DNA from: Streptomyces sp. MMBL 11-1
GTDB taxonomy: Bacteria; Actinomycetota; Actinomycetes; Streptomycetales; Streptomycetaceae
DNA length: 64,000 bases
Assembly (NCBI RefSeq): GCF_028622875.1
Contig: NZ_CP117709.1
Location: forward strand, 3,408,501 to 3,472,500
Reading direction: 5' to 3'
Notes under the pieces: generated by a model
What the model was told of the DNA's origin: nothing
Seen by the model: only the letters and a program-made list of their open reading frames with translations
The model's database searches: none
Shown: in pieces, positions 1 to 8,249 of the stretch
Layout of the letters: each line of letters begins with the position of its first letter
How positions within the stretch are numbered: position 1 is the first letter of the stretch
Program-made: the position numbers and the translations under genes

Positions 1-474
1 GCCCGCGACACCGTCGGGGACCGGGTCACCGGCCTCGACGCCGGGGCGGACGACTACCTGGTCAAACCGTTCGAGCTGGACGAGCTGTTCGCCCGCATCC
101 GGGCCCTGCTGCGCCGCAGCTCCTACGCCTCGGCGGCGGGCACGGACGCCCCCGACGACGACGTCCTCTCCTTCGCCGACCTGCGGATGGACCTGGCGAC
201 CCGCGAGGTCACCCGGGGCGGGCGGCGGGTCGAGCTGACCCGCACCGAGTTCACGCTGCTGGAGATGTTCCTGTCCCACCCGCGCCAGGTGCTGACCCGG
301 GAACAGATCCTCAAGGCCGTCTGGGGCTTCGACTTCGAGCCGAGCTCCAACTCCCTGGACGTGTACGTGATGTATCTGCGCCGCAAGACGGAGGCGGGCG
401 GCGAGCCGCGCCTCGTCCACACCGTGCGCGGGGTGGGGTACGCGCTGCGTGCGGGCGGGAGCGGGGAGGCGTGA
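1..474 (+). CDS. OmpR/PhoB-family response regulator, 5' end cut off by window
   Basis: DNA-binding response regulator of a two-component system. The reading frame is open from the first base, so the phosphoacceptor Asp lies outside the window. What remains begins just before the conserved tail of the receiver domain ([10 protein letters not shown], with the conserved Lys) and continues into a complete OmpR/PhoB winged-helix domain (from RMDLATREV to the C-terminal [11 protein letters not shown], including [11 protein letters not shown] and [12 protein letters not shown]). Its stop overlaps the GTG start of the following kinase gene (GTGA), so the two are surely translated as a pair. The MprA/TrcR-like subgroup is the closest type I recognise; the signal is unknown. 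Confidence 0.93.
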   Translation, partial: ARDTVGDRVTGLDAGADDYLVKPFELDELFARIRALLRRSSYASAAGTDAPDDDVLSFADLRMDLATREVTRGGRRVELTRTEFTLLEMFLSHPRQVLTREQILKAVWGFDFEPSSNSLDVYVMYLRRKTEAGGEPRLVHTVRGVGYALRAGGSGEA

Positions 475-1976
475 GCGGGCCGGTACCCACCGGGGAGAAC
501 GGGCGGGGGCCGCGGGGAACGGGGGGTGGGCCGGTACCCACCGGGAAGAGCGGGCCCGAGCTGCGAGGGGTGAGCCCGGTACGCCGCTTCCGGGCCCTGC
601 CGCTGCGCTCCCGGCTCGCGATGCTGGTCGCGACGGCGGTCGCGGTGGCGGTCGCCGCGGTGGCCGCCGCCTGCTGGCTGACCACCCGCGACCGGCTGAC
701 CGAGCAGCTCGACACGACGCTGTCCCGGGTGAGGCCGGACGCGGACGCGATCGGGCTGCTGGCGACGTCCTGTACGAGGGGGCTGGCCGGCGACTTCCAG
801 ATCGTGGGCCCGTACACGATCCAGTTGGTGCCGGCCACGGGCGCGGCGCCCTGCACGGTGCCCGGCAAGTCCGCCATCCCGATCGAGCCGGCCGACCGGG
901 CCGTCGCCGCCGGGCTGCGCGAGGACACCACCCACACCACGACGGCCGAGGACGGCACGGCGATGCGGGTCTACACCTCGCCCGCCGGACCGGGCCGGCC
1001 CGGCGTCGCCGTGTCCGTCGCCGTCTCCATGAAGCAGGTCACCGACCCGCTGACCCAGCTCGCCTGGGTTCTGCTCATCGTCTCCGGCATCGGCGTCCTC
1101 GGCGCGGGCGCGGCCGGCCTGTGGATCGCGCGCGCCGGCCTCCGGCCGGTCGACGAGCTGACCGAGGCCGTCGAGCACGTGGCCCGTACCGAGGACCTGA
1201 CCGTACGCATCCCGGTGTCCGGCGAGGACGAGATCGCCCGGCTGTCCAGCTCCTTCAACTCGATGACGGCCCAGCTCGCCTCCTCCCGCGACCGCCAGGC
1301 CCAGCTGATCGCGGACGCGGGCCACGAGCTGCGCACCCCGCTGACCTCGCTCCGGACGAACGTGGAGTTGCTGGCCCGCAGCGACGAGACGGGCCGGGTG
1401 ATCCCGCCGGAGGACCGCAAGGCGCTGATGGCCTCGGTGAAGGCCCAGATGACGGAGCTGGCCGCGCTGATCGGCGACCTCCAGGAACTGGCCCGCCCCG
1501 ACGCGGCGGAGCCCGGCCCGCTCCAGGTGGTGGCCCTGCACGAGATCACCCGTACCGCCCTGCGCCGCGCCCGCCTGCGCGGCCCCGAGCTGACGATCAC
1601 CCAGGACCTGGCCCCCTGGTACGTACGCGCGGAACCGGCCGCCCTGGAGCGGGCGATCGTCAACGTCCTGGACAACGCGGTGAAGTTCAGCCCGCCGGGC
1701 GGCACGGTCGACGTGCGGCTGCACCGGGGCGAGCTGACGGTCCGGGACCGGGGCCCCGGCATCCCCGCCGAGGATCTCCCGCACGTCTTCGAACGCTTCT
1801 GGCGCTCCCCGACCGCCCGCCAGCTCCCCGGCTCGGGCCTGGGTCTGTCCATCGTGGCCCGTACGGTGCACCAGGCGGGCGGCACGATCGCCCTGCGCCC
1901 GGCCCCGGACGACGGCCCCGGCACCGTGGCGGTGCTCACGCTGCCGGGGGCGCCGACGCCGCCGCCGGGGATGTGA
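471..1976 (+). CDS. sensor histidine kinase (HAMP, HisKA, HATPase_c)
   Basis: Membrane sensor kinase partner of the preceding regulator. In order: a Gly/Pro-rich N-terminus (about 1-40), first membrane helix (about 48-70), an extracytoplasmic sensor region, second helix (about 198-221), HAMP linker, HisKA box with phospho-His 285 (GHELRTPL), N box near 398 (NVLDNAVKF), G1 (RDRGPGI) and G2 (GSGLGLSIV) near 455. The GTG start at 471 overlaps the regulator stop by 4 nt. The first 33 codons are low-complexity and contain an 18-bp direct repeat (477-494 and 528-545), so GTG 570 (VSPVRRF) is a possible alternative start. Length is normal for MprB/PrrB-like actinobacterial kinases. Confidence 0.9.
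   Translation: MSGPVPTGENGRGPRGTGGGPVPTGKSGPELRGVSPVRRFRALPLRSRLAMLVATAVAVAVAAVAAACWLTTRDRLTEQLDTTLSRVRPDADAIGLLATSCTRGLAGDFQIVGPYTIQLVPATGAAPCTVPGKSAIPIEPADRAVAAGLREDTTHTTTAEDGTAMRVYTSPAGPGRPGVAVSVAVSMKQVTDPLTQLAWVLLIVSGIGVLGAGAAGLWIARAGLRPVDELTEAVEHVARTEDLTVRIPVSGEDEIARLSSSFNSMTAQLASSRDRQAQLIADAGHELRTPLTSLRTNVELLARSDETGRVIPPEDRKALMASVKAQMTELAALIGDLQELARPDAAEPGPLQVVALHEITRTALRRARLRGPELTITQDLAPWYVRAEPAALERAIVNVLDNAVKFSPPGGTVDVRLHRGELTVRDRGPGIPAEDLPHVFERFWRSPTARQLPGSGLGLSIVARTVHQAGGTIALRPAPDDGPGTVAVLTLPGAPTPPPGM
477..545 (+). repeat. 18-bp direct repeat at kinase gene start
   Basis: GGGCCGGTACCCACCGGG occurs at 477-494 and again at 528-545, 51 bp (17 codons) apart, giving the repeated peptide GPVPTG in the N-terminus of the kinase. 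It straddles the regulator/kinase junction and looks like a small tandem duplication. Confidence 0.8.
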
Positions 1977-1994
1977 TTCCGGGCCGACCGCCCC

Positions 1995-3002
1995 TCACCC
2001 CGTCGGGTTGTGCCGGATCAGCGACTCCACCAGGCCGGAACGCTGGTTCGGGTAGTCCAGCGGGACGATGCCGAGCCCCGTCCACCCGGCGGTCTCCGCA
2101 CGGTCGAGGAAGGAGTGCACCTGCGGGTTGAGCCGGTCGGCGTTCCAGCGGGGCGGCATCAGCGCGGCGGTGGAGACGTAATTCATGAAGAACTTGCCCG
2201 GCTGCTGGGCCGCCTTGCGGAACTGGGCCTCGATCTTGGGGTACTTGGCGAACGGCTCCGCCATGTAGTCGTCCTGGATGTCGAAGAGAGCCTGGTCTCC
2301 GTACCGCACCCCGGGCAGCCCGCCGTTGTCCGCGAGCAGCACCACCTTGCCCCGGGCTCCGCCGAGGTCGGGCAGGGTGGCGTCGAGGCGGAACAGGGAC
2401 CGCCAGCCCCGTGTGTCGAGATAGTCGTCGAAGACCGCCCGGAACGCGGCGTCGCTCTCCTCGGAATACTCCTGCTTGACCCGCATCAGCACGGTCTCGG
2501 TCGGCCGCGCCGCCAGGAACTCCCGGCAGGCGACGAGGACGTCGCCGAACATCAGGTTCTGGAAGGCGGCCCCGTGGTGGATCGCGAACGAGCCCCCGGT
2601 GATCCGGCACCGTACGTCGAGGAAGCGGATGCCACCGGCCAACTGCTGGGCGATCGTGGTGTTCTGGCACTCCGCCCAAGGGCCACCGAACCGGGCCCCC
2701 GAGTCGTGCGTGCCCGGGATCGTGAGCCGCCGGAGCTCGGTGGCGTCGGGCAGGGCGGCCATCCAGTCCCGCGTTCCGCGCACCGCCTCCCGCGTGGCGG
2801 CGACGGCCGGGGCCGCGCCGACGATCGCGGTGGCGGAGACGGCGAGGGCACCGGCCAGGAAGCTTCTGCGGGAGGGCCGGGAGAGAGGACCCGCCAGGAA
2901 GCTTCTGCGGGAGGGCCGGGACAGGGGGCCGGGCACGGGACCGGGCTCGGGACTGGGCCTGGGCACGGGACCGGGCATGCGCGCGGGGCTGGGGCTGGAC
3001 AT
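1995..3002 (-). CDS. Tat-secreted phosphatidylinositol-specific phospholipase C-like protein
   Basis: Predicted exported phosphodiesterase of the PI-PLC X-domain fold, which cleaves phosphatidylinositol-type lipids. About 335 aa. The N-terminus holds two consecutive twin-arginine motifs (SRRSFLAG twice), then a hydrophobic segment ending AVAA. The X-domain follows: first catalytic His in TIPGTHDSGA, second in FAIHHGAAF, plus IRFLDVRCR and the strand VLMRVKQEY, all as in Bacillus/Listeria PI-PLC. The ATG at 3002 was chosen over upstream in-frame codons because GGAGG (plus-strand cctcc 3011-3015) sits 8 nt before it and everything further upstream is non-homologous. It is convergent with the kinase gene. 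Substrate specificity cannot be read from sequence. Confidence 0.85.
   Translation of the reverse strand: MSSPSPARMPGPVPRPSPEPGPVPGPLSRPSRRSFLAGPLSRPSRRSFLAGALAVSATAIVGAAPAVAATREAVRGTRDWMAALPDATELRRLTIPGTHDSGARFGGPWAECQNTTIAQQLAGGIRFLDVRCRITGGSFAIHHGAAFQNLMFGDVLVACREFLAARPTETVLMRVKQEYSEESDAAFRAVFDDYLDTRGWRSLFRLDATLPDLGGARGKVVLLADNGGLPGVRYGDQALFDIQDDYMAEPFAKYPKIEAQFRKAAQQPGKFFMNYVSTAALMPPRWNADRLNPQVHSFLDRAETAGWTGLGIVPLDYPNQRSGLVESLIRHNPTG
2854..2931 (-). repeat. 39-bp tandem duplication doubling the Tat motif
   Basis: Two copies, 39 bp (13 codons) apart, beginning at 2854 and 2893. Each encodes PLSRPSRRSFLAG, so the signal peptide contains two twin-arginine motifs. The copies are almost identical, which suggests recent duplication. 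Confidence 0.9.
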
Positions 3003-3120
3003 GCGGGGTGCCTCCAAGGGCCGTGGGGGGGCAGGGGGTGTCGGACCCCCTGGGCTCTTGGATTCTGACGGGCTCACGTCACCTCCGGAAGAGGGTGGCC
3101 GCCCCGCCCTCGTTCCCGGC

Positions 3121-4197
3121 TCAGCTCGCGTGCTGGTACGAGGCGTAGGTGACGTACCCCGCGTCACCCCCCTGGAAGTACGTCGCCTCGTCCTCCGGAG
3201 CGATCGGCAGCCCGGCGCGCATCCGCTCGACCAGGTCCGGGTTGGCGATGAACGCCCGGCCGAAGCTGATGAGATCGGCGCCCAGCCCGAGCCAGCGGTC
3301 GGCGTCCGGGCGCGCGGCACGCTTGGGCCCCATCGGCAGCACCGGGTTCATGATCAGCGTTCCGGGCCACGCCCGGCGCAGGGCGACCAGCACGTCCTCG
3401 TCGGCCGTCGCCTCCAGGTGCACGTAGGCCGGCTCCAGGCGCGCCAACTCCCGGAGCAGCACGGTGTAGAGCTCGGGTACGTCCCGCTCCTCGACGCCCC
3501 AGAACGCCCCGCCCGGCGAGAGCCGGATGCCGGTCCTGGCCGCGCCCACCGCGTCGACGGTCGCCGCCGTCGCGTCCACGGCGAACCGCACCCGGTTGGC
3601 GAGGGAACCGCCGTACCGGTCGGTCCGGAGGTTGGCGTTCGAGGAGAGGAACTGGGAGATCAAGTAGCCGTTGGCGCCGTGGAGTTCGACACCGTCGAAC
3701 CCGGCGTCGACGGCCCGGCGGGCGGCCGACGCGTACGACTCGACGTGTTCGGGCACCTCGGCCGTCTCCAGGGCGCGCGGCACCGGCACGGGCTGCGGGC
3801 CCGTCGGGGTGAACACCTCGCCGGTCGCCGCGACGGCGGAGGGTCCGACCGGCCGCAGGCCGGTGGTGTCCGGGTGCGAGACCCGGCCGCCGTGCATGAT
3901 CTGGGCGAAGATCCGGCCTCCGTTGGCGTGCACCGCAGCGGTCACCGGCCGCCACGAGGCGACCTGCTCATCGGTGTGGAGACCCGGCGTACCGGGGTTC
4001 GACTGCCCGACCAGGCTCGGCTGCACCCCCTCGCTCACGATGAGCCCGGCGGTCGCCCGCTGCGCGTAGTACGTGGCCATCGAGGGCGTCGCCAGCCCCC
4101 CGGCGGCGGCCCTGACGCGGGACATCGGCGCCATCACCACCCGGTTGGGCAGCCGCAGGTCACCGAGGCGGTAACGGTCGAAAAGGCTCTGGCTCAT
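3121..4197 (-). CDS. alkene reductase / NADH:flavin oxidoreductase, old yellow enzyme family
   Basis: Cytosolic FMN-dependent ene-reductase (OYE/NemA type) reducing activated C=C bonds or nitro compounds with NAD(P)H. 358 aa, full family length. Visible landmarks: the N-terminal TIM-barrel start (LGDLRLPNRVVMAPMSRVRA), the substrate-binding His/Asn pair in ELHGANGYLISQFL, the following Asn/Arg stretch (SNANLRTDRYGGS) and the C-terminal FMN phosphate region (ISFGRAFIANPDL). AGGGGA lies about 8 nt upstream of the ATG. It is transcribed divergently from a MerR gene across a 133-bp interval containing a MerR-type spaced promoter, so control by that regulator is likely. The physiological substrate is unknown. 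Confidence 0.93.
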   Translation of the reverse strand: MSQSLFDRYRLGDLRLPNRVVMAPMSRVRAAAGGLATPSMATYYAQRATAGLIVSEGVQPSLVGQSNPGTPGLHTDEQVASWRPVTAAVHANGGRIFAQIMHGGRVSHPDTTGLRPVGPSAVAATGEVFTPTGPQPVPVPRALETAEVPEHVESYASAARRAVDAGFDGVELHGANGYLISQFLSSNANLRTDRYGGSLANRVRFAVDATAATVDAVGAARTGIRLSPGGAFWGVEERDVPELYTVLLRELARLEPAYVHLEATADEDVLVALRRAWPGTLIMNPVLPMGPKRAARPDADRWLGLGADLISFGRAFIANPDLVERMRAGLPIAPEDEATYFQGGDAGYVTYASYQHAS

Positions 4198-4254
4198 AGC
4201 GCGAATCCCCTGACTCCATCAGCTCCGTAGCACCCGTGAACCGGGCACGGCGCT

Positions 4255-4287
4255 ACGCTAAAACCTGACATCAATGTGAGGGGCAAG
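4255..4287 (-). promoter_or_regulatory. MerR-type promoter and operator for the ene-reductase gene
   Basis: On the minus strand, a -35-like TTGCCC (4286-4281) and a -10-like TAGCGT (4260-4255) are separated by 20 bp, the overlong spacing typical of MerR-activated promoters. The spacer holds an imperfect palindrome CCTGACAT-CA-ATGTGAGG (4264-4281, 7 of 8 positions paired). The layout fits activation of the reductase gene by the adjacent MerR protein; the assignment is inferred. Confidence 0.6.
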
Positions 4288-4330
4288 CCCGTCCGGCGAC
4301 CCCCTCGGCGGGGAGCGGAGGGGCCACACC

Positions 4331-4741
4331 ATGCGCATCGGAGAGCTCGCGGCCACCACGGGGGCCAGCGTCCGGTCCCTGCGCTACTACGAGGAGCAGC
4401 GGCTCCTCACCAGCAGCCGCAGCCCGAGCGGCCAGCGGCATTACACGCATGCCGAGGTCGAGCGGGTCCGTTTCATCCAGCGGCTCTACGCCGCCGGCCT
4501 GTCCAGCCGCACCATCATGGAGCTGCTGCCCTGCGTCGAGGCTCCCAGCGAGGAGACCTCCGACGCGGCGATGGAGCGGATGGAGCTGGAGCGGGAGCGG
4601 CTCTCCGCGCACATCGACGACCTCCGCTCCACCCGGGACGCCCTGGACGCCCTGATGGCCGTCAACCGGGCCCACCGCTCCACGCTGCGGCCGGGGGCGC
4701 AAAGTGTCCGTGACAAAGACGGAGCGGGTCGGCTTTCTTAA
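4331..4741 (+). CDS. MerR-family transcriptional regulator
   Basis: 136-aa regulator. The N-terminal winged helix is canonical (MRIGELAATTGASVRSLRYYEEQRLL, then SGQRHYTHAEVERVRFIQRL), followed by a long dimerisation helix (MERMELERERLSAHIDDLRSTRDALDALM). The short C-terminal tail has no clear metal-binding Cys cluster; the only Cys seen is in LLPCVEAP. It therefore probably senses an organic or redox signal rather than a metal. GGAGG lies about 9 nt before the ATG. It is divergent from the old-yellow-enzyme gene, the classic regulator-target arrangement. Confidence 0.92.
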   Translation: MRIGELAATTGASVRSLRYYEEQRLLTSSRSPSGQRHYTHAEVERVRFIQRLYAAGLSSRTIMELLPCVEAPSEETSDAAMERMELERERLSAHIDDLRSTRDALDALMAVNRAHRSTLRPGAQSVRDKDGAGRLS

Positions 4742-4960
4742 CGGATAACAGCGGAAGAACATATTCAGCGCGACCGTTCCCGGAATTCCCGGGGCGCCCT
4801 GAAAACCTTTGCCGGGGATCTCGAAATACCTTTAACCTGAGGCCACTTCGGGGACCCGGGCGCGTGAGCGAGCAAGCGACGACCGGACCCTTTCTCTCCA
4901 CTCCACTCTCCACGCATTCCGGACTCCGGGATACGTGGCAATGAAAAGCGAGGAAGACCT

Positions 4961-5680
4961 GTGCGACGCATGACCTCCGCTCTCCTTTCCCTGAGCGCCC
5001 TGCTGACCGCCTCCGCCCTGGCCGCCCCGGCGGCCGGAGCCGCCCCGCACAGCGACCGCGCGGCCGGGGCCTCCGCGAGCGGAGCCTTCGCGGACGGCGT
5101 CCCCGCAGGCTGGGAGAAGGTGGACGAGGCCGACCTGGCGCGTATCACCGGTGCCTCCGACAGGCAGAAGTCCCTGTCCGCCTCCGGCAGAAGCACCTCC
5201 GGGCCAAGCGCCTCCGCCCCGGCCGACGAGTCCGGCCCCGTGGCCATCAAGTCGGTGCGCAACGGGAAGTTCACGGCCACCGAGGTGAATTACTCCGCGC
5301 CCCACACCGGTGCTCTGCGCGCCCGTTCCACGCAGGTCCTCGGCGCGTGGGAGAGCTTCGCATTCGAGTGGGACGAGGCCGGCGACACCTTCGCCATCAA
5401 GTCCCTCGCGAACAACCGTTACGTGGCGGTCGAAAAGAACTTCACCGGCCAGGCGCAGAACGTTCTGCGGGCCCGCTCGACGACAGCGGGCGGCTGGGAG
5501 CGGTTCGTCATCTACCACAACGAGGACCTGAACCTCTACGCGCTCCGGTCCACCCTGAACAATCTCTTCGTCGCGATGGAGAACAGCTACACGGGTCCGC
5601 TCCAGTACACGCTGCGCGCTCGCTCCGCCGACGTCACCGGCTCCTGGGAGCAGTTCGACCTGTACAGCATCGTCGGCTGA
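4961..5680 (+). CDS. secreted beta-trefoil (fascin-like repeat) protein
   Basis: 239-aa exported protein of unknown function. The GTG start has AGGAAG just upstream. A Sec signal peptide (about 1-28, ending AGAA) is followed by a low-complexity Ala/Ser linker to about 88, then three homologous units of about 43 aa beginning VAIKSVRNGKF, FAIKSLANNRY and YALRSTLNNLF. Each contains LRARS and a late GxWExF. Three such units make one beta-trefoil domain of the fascin/actin-crosslinking type, which in secreted bacterial proteins often binds carbohydrate. Ligand binding is inference. Flanking genes are also secreted proteins but in separate transcription units. Confidence 0.75.
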   Translation: MRRMTSALLSLSALLTASALAAPAAGAAPHSDRAAGASASGAFADGVPAGWEKVDEADLARITGASDRQKSLSASGRSTSGPSASAPADESGPVAIKSVRNGKFTATEVNYSAPHTGALRARSTQVLGAWESFAFEWDEAGDTFAIKSLANNRYVAVEKNFTGQAQNVLRARSTTAGGWERFVIYHNEDLNLYALRSTLNNLFVAMENSYTGPLQYTLRARSADVTGSWEQFDLYSIVG

Positions 5681-5692
5681 CCTCGCCTGGCC

Positions 5693-5755
5693 GGGGGTGG
5701 GCCGAGCGGGGGGCGGGCCGAGCGGGGGGCGGGCCGAGCGGGGGCGGGCCGGAAA
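5693..5755 (+). repeat. G-rich tandem repeat, about 16 bp, 3.5 copies
   Basis: The unit GGGCCGAGCGGGGGGC is repeated directly after the stop codon of the beta-trefoil gene (copies from about 5698, 5714 and 5730, then a partial). It is non-coding and G-rich on the plus strand. Confidence 0.75.
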
Positions 5756-5923
5756 AGGTGATCTTGTCCGCCTTGTCATGACTTCATAACAGGCGGCCCC
5801 GAGTACAACTGCCGTGCGGTGCGGCCGGTCTGACGTGGTGTGACTCACACCACTTCGACCGGTGAGGATCCGGGCGCCCGACCAGGCGTCGCGCAGTGAC
5901 CATTCGAGAAATCGGGGAACGAC

Positions 5924-6403
5924 ATGACCATCATCCGACGCGTGTCAGCCATCGGCGCCGCTGTCACCGCCACCGCCTGCGCCGCGATCGCCCTCGCCCC
6001 GGCCGCCGTCGCGGCGGAGCCGACGGCCCAGCGGACCACCGCGGCACCGAAGGCCGCCGCGGCCGCGACGTACAACGGCGCCTGCGGCGGCGGCTACTCC
6101 GTGGTGAACTCGGCGCAGATCGGCACCAAGGGCACGGTATTCCTCACCTACAGCTCCGCCACCGGCAAGAACTGTGTGGTGACCGTCCGCACCACGCCCG
6201 GGACCGCCGTGCACATGACGGCCTCACTCGGGTTCGCCTCGCCCACCACGACGGTCTCGGACACGGGGTACTACACCACGTACGCGGGACCGGTCTATCT
6301 CGACGCACGCGGCCTGTGCGTGACGTGGCGCGGCGAGATCTCCGGTGAGGTGGCGGGCAAGAACGGCACCAACTGCGGTTCCCTGGCCGCGAACCGTCGA
6401 TGA
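5924..6403 (+). CDS. spore-associated protein A (SapA)-like secreted protein
   Basis: 159-aa secreted protein resembling Streptomyces spore-associated protein A. A signal peptide (about 1-30, ending AAVAA) is followed by an Ala-rich spacer, then the SapA-type domain: TYNGACGGGYSVVNS, IGTKGTVFLTYSSATGKNCVVTVRTTPGT, YYTTYAGPVYLDARGLCVTWRG and a final NGTNCG. The four Cys of the mature part probably form two disulphides. Known SapA was found associated with spores; its molecular role is not established. A long perfect palindrome right after the stop is likely its terminator. Orthologue or paralogue of sapA cannot be decided from this window. Confidence 0.8.
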   Translation: MTIIRRVSAIGAAVTATACAAIALAPAAVAAEPTAQRTTAAPKAAAAATYNGACGGGYSVVNSAQIGTKGTVFLTYSSATGKNCVVTVRTTPGTAVHMTASLGFASPTTTVSDTGYYTTYAGPVYLDARGLCVTWRGEISGEVAGKNGTNCGSLAANRR

Positions 6404-6421
6404 GCCGACGCTGAACGAAAG

Positions 6422-6461
6422 CGGCCCGGCGCGTGGTGTGCGCACACCACGCGCCGGGCCG
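6422..6461. terminator. 40-bp perfect palindrome, probable terminator
   Basis: Arms of 20 bp (6422-6441 and 6442-6461) are exactly complementary with no extra loop, 18 bp after the SapA-like gene. There is no clear T tract, which is common for Streptomyces terminators. Confidence 0.7.
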
Positions 6462-6863
6462 ATCCCGTTTCGGCAGGCTGGCCGCATTGGCCGACAGTCG
6501 TCGACGGTCGCTGACGGTTGTTGACGGTCGTTGCTCCGACCAGGTCGTGCGCTGCCGCGACCTGGTGCGTGCCGACGTACCCCGACCGGATCGTGCGCCA
6601 CCGCGACGTGGTGAGGCGCGACGCCAACTACCTAAAGAACCAGGAGAAACAACCCCACCCGACCCACCCCGGCGACCACCTGACGCATCCCAGGAGCTTG
6701 TCACCCGCACGGGTGAGGTTTGCCAACTCGGCTCGCTTTTGCACCCGTTGTCCGGCATATGCTCACGCCAGCAGCCAACACCCCACCAGACATACGTCGG
6801 CCCCCGACCGGGACTGCAATCCCAACCGAGGGCCTGGCCACCAAGGAAGAAGACGCTTCCCCG
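6462..6863 (+). repeat. intergenic region with 10-bp and 46-bp-period repeats
   Basis: Non-coding interval before the wHTH gene. It holds three 10-bp units of the form NYGACGGTYG (6501-6530) and, from 6538 and 6584, two related units about 37 bp long, 46 bp apart, sharing TCGTGCGC and CCGCGAC. The first unit contains the inverted repeat ACCAGGTCG (6539-6547) / CGACCTGGT (6558-6566). No RNA gene was recognised. Confidence 0.6.
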
Positions 6864-7991
6864 ATGGATACCCAGCAGAATACTGCGCTCACGCGCGCCC
6901 TGGCGGAGATTCCCGGGCCCCTCCCGGCCCGAGGCGTGATCCACATCGCCATTCCGCACACCGACCGCTTCACCGTCGTCGGCAACCACCTCGCCCAGCA
7001 CCCCGACCTCAGCTGCACCGCCGTCGGCATCGCCGTACGCATCCAGTCGCTGCCCCAAGGATTCGAGGTCGGCGTCAAAGCCCTCGCCGCCCGCTGCCGG
7101 GAAGGCGAGAAGCGCATCGCCGCCGCCCTGCGCGAACTCGAAGCCTTCGGCTACCTGCAGCGCGTCCGCGACCGACTGCCCAGCGGCCGGACCATCACCC
7201 GCACGGTCTTCTGCAACCAGCCCACAGCGCTACTGCGCCCCCGCCCAGCAGCGATCGCGCGACAACCCGCCGCAACAGCCACACCCCAGGCACCAGCAGC
7301 GGCAGCGGCAGCCCCTCCCGGACCGGCACCCGCACCCGCACCCGCACCGGCACCGGCACCGGCCGAAGTGCCCACGGCAGCCGTTCCCGCCCCGGCACAC
7401 GTTCCCGCCCCGGCCCCGGCACCCGCGCCCGCGCCGGACATGCCCGCATCCCCGCCCGTACCGCCGCCGCCCTCCTTCGTGGATCCCCCGCCCCCACTCT
7501 TCGTACCGCTGATCCCGCCCCCGACCGCACCGAAGCCACCACCCCCGCCTCTCCCCCAGCCGGACGAGCCCACCCCCGAACTCGACCGCGCCGCCACCGC
7601 ACTCCTCAGCGACCTACGCCGTCACGCGCCGGAGTTCACCCTCTCCGAGACCGACATCCGTCAGCTGGTGCCCGGCGTCGCGGCCTGGCTCGAACGGGCC
7701 GCCCACCCCGACGCCATCCGCCGTGCCCTCACCACCGACCTGCCCCACCCTCTCCGGCGTCCCGCGCTGCTCCTCAAACACCGGCTCACCGCCCTCCTGC
7801 CCCCACCGCTCCCCGGCGTTCTCGACCTGACCGCCCCCACCCGTCCCCGCCCCCGTATCACCATCACGCCTTTCCAGACCTGCGACGACTGCGACCGGGC
7901 CTTCCGCTCCCCCACCCCCGGCCACTGCCGCGACTGCCGCGAACAGCGCACGCACCGAAGCGAAGAAAACGCACGGACTGCCGCCGCCTGA
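6864..7991 (+). CDS. winged-helix DNA-binding protein with Pro/Ala linker and C-terminal zinc ribbon
   Basis: 375-aa hypothetical DNA-binding protein of a type common in Streptomyces. Residues about 20-110 form a winged-helix-like region (FTVVGNHLAQHPDLSCTAVGIAVRIQSL, then REGEKRIAAALRELEAFGYLQRVRDRLPSGRTI), resembling replication-initiator or HTH_36-like folds. It is followed by about 130 residues rich in AP and PPP, a helical segment (LDRAATALLSDLRRH) and a C-terminal CDDCDRAF...CRDC zinc-ribbon-like motif. ATG 6864 (MDTQQNTAL) was chosen because the family-like part begins there, although the frame is open to 6720. No partner gene is adjacent and the function is not known. Confidence 0.65.
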   Translation: MDTQQNTALTRALAEIPGPLPARGVIHIAIPHTDRFTVVGNHLAQHPDLSCTAVGIAVRIQSLPQGFEVGVKALAARCREGEKRIAAALRELEAFGYLQRVRDRLPSGRTITRTVFCNQPTALLRPRPAAIARQPAATATPQAPAAAAAAPPGPAPAPAPAPAPAPAEVPTAAVPAPAHVPAPAPAPAPAPDMPASPPVPPPPSFVDPPPPLFVPLIPPPTAPKPPPPPLPQPDEPTPELDRAATALLSDLRRHAPEFTLSETDIRQLVPGVAAWLERAAHPDAIRRALTTDLPHPLRRPALLLKHRLTALLPPPLPGVLDLTAPTRPRPRITITPFQTCDDCDRAFRSPTPGHCRDCREQRTHRSEENARTAAA

Positions 7992-8249
7992 CCGGGCGGA
8001 GCGCAGCGGCGCGGACAGCGCGTCCGCATGGCTTTCGTCACAGCGAAAAGACGGAATCCGAGGGCAACTGCGCACTTTGGTGACGTCTGTCCGCCGTGTG
8101 TGCCGCCGCCCCGCCCCGCAACCCGGAATAATCCCCCGGCCCTCTCACAGGACCCCCATACCATCGGCACAGGTCGCCCGCGTGATTGTTCCGCCGTGGC
8201 AACCGCCCCTCAGCATTTCCCGCCGTTCGGACCCGACCCAAGGGATCAT

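Noticed and set aside
449..2131. Plus-strand open frame of 560 codons overlapping the sensor kinase
   Set aside because: Arg/Gly/Pro-rich frame-shifted reading of the kinase gene; no domains.
6422..6461. Palindrome considered as an IS end or attachment site
   Set aside because: No transposase or direct flanking duplication is present; placement 18 bp after a stop codon fits a terminator.
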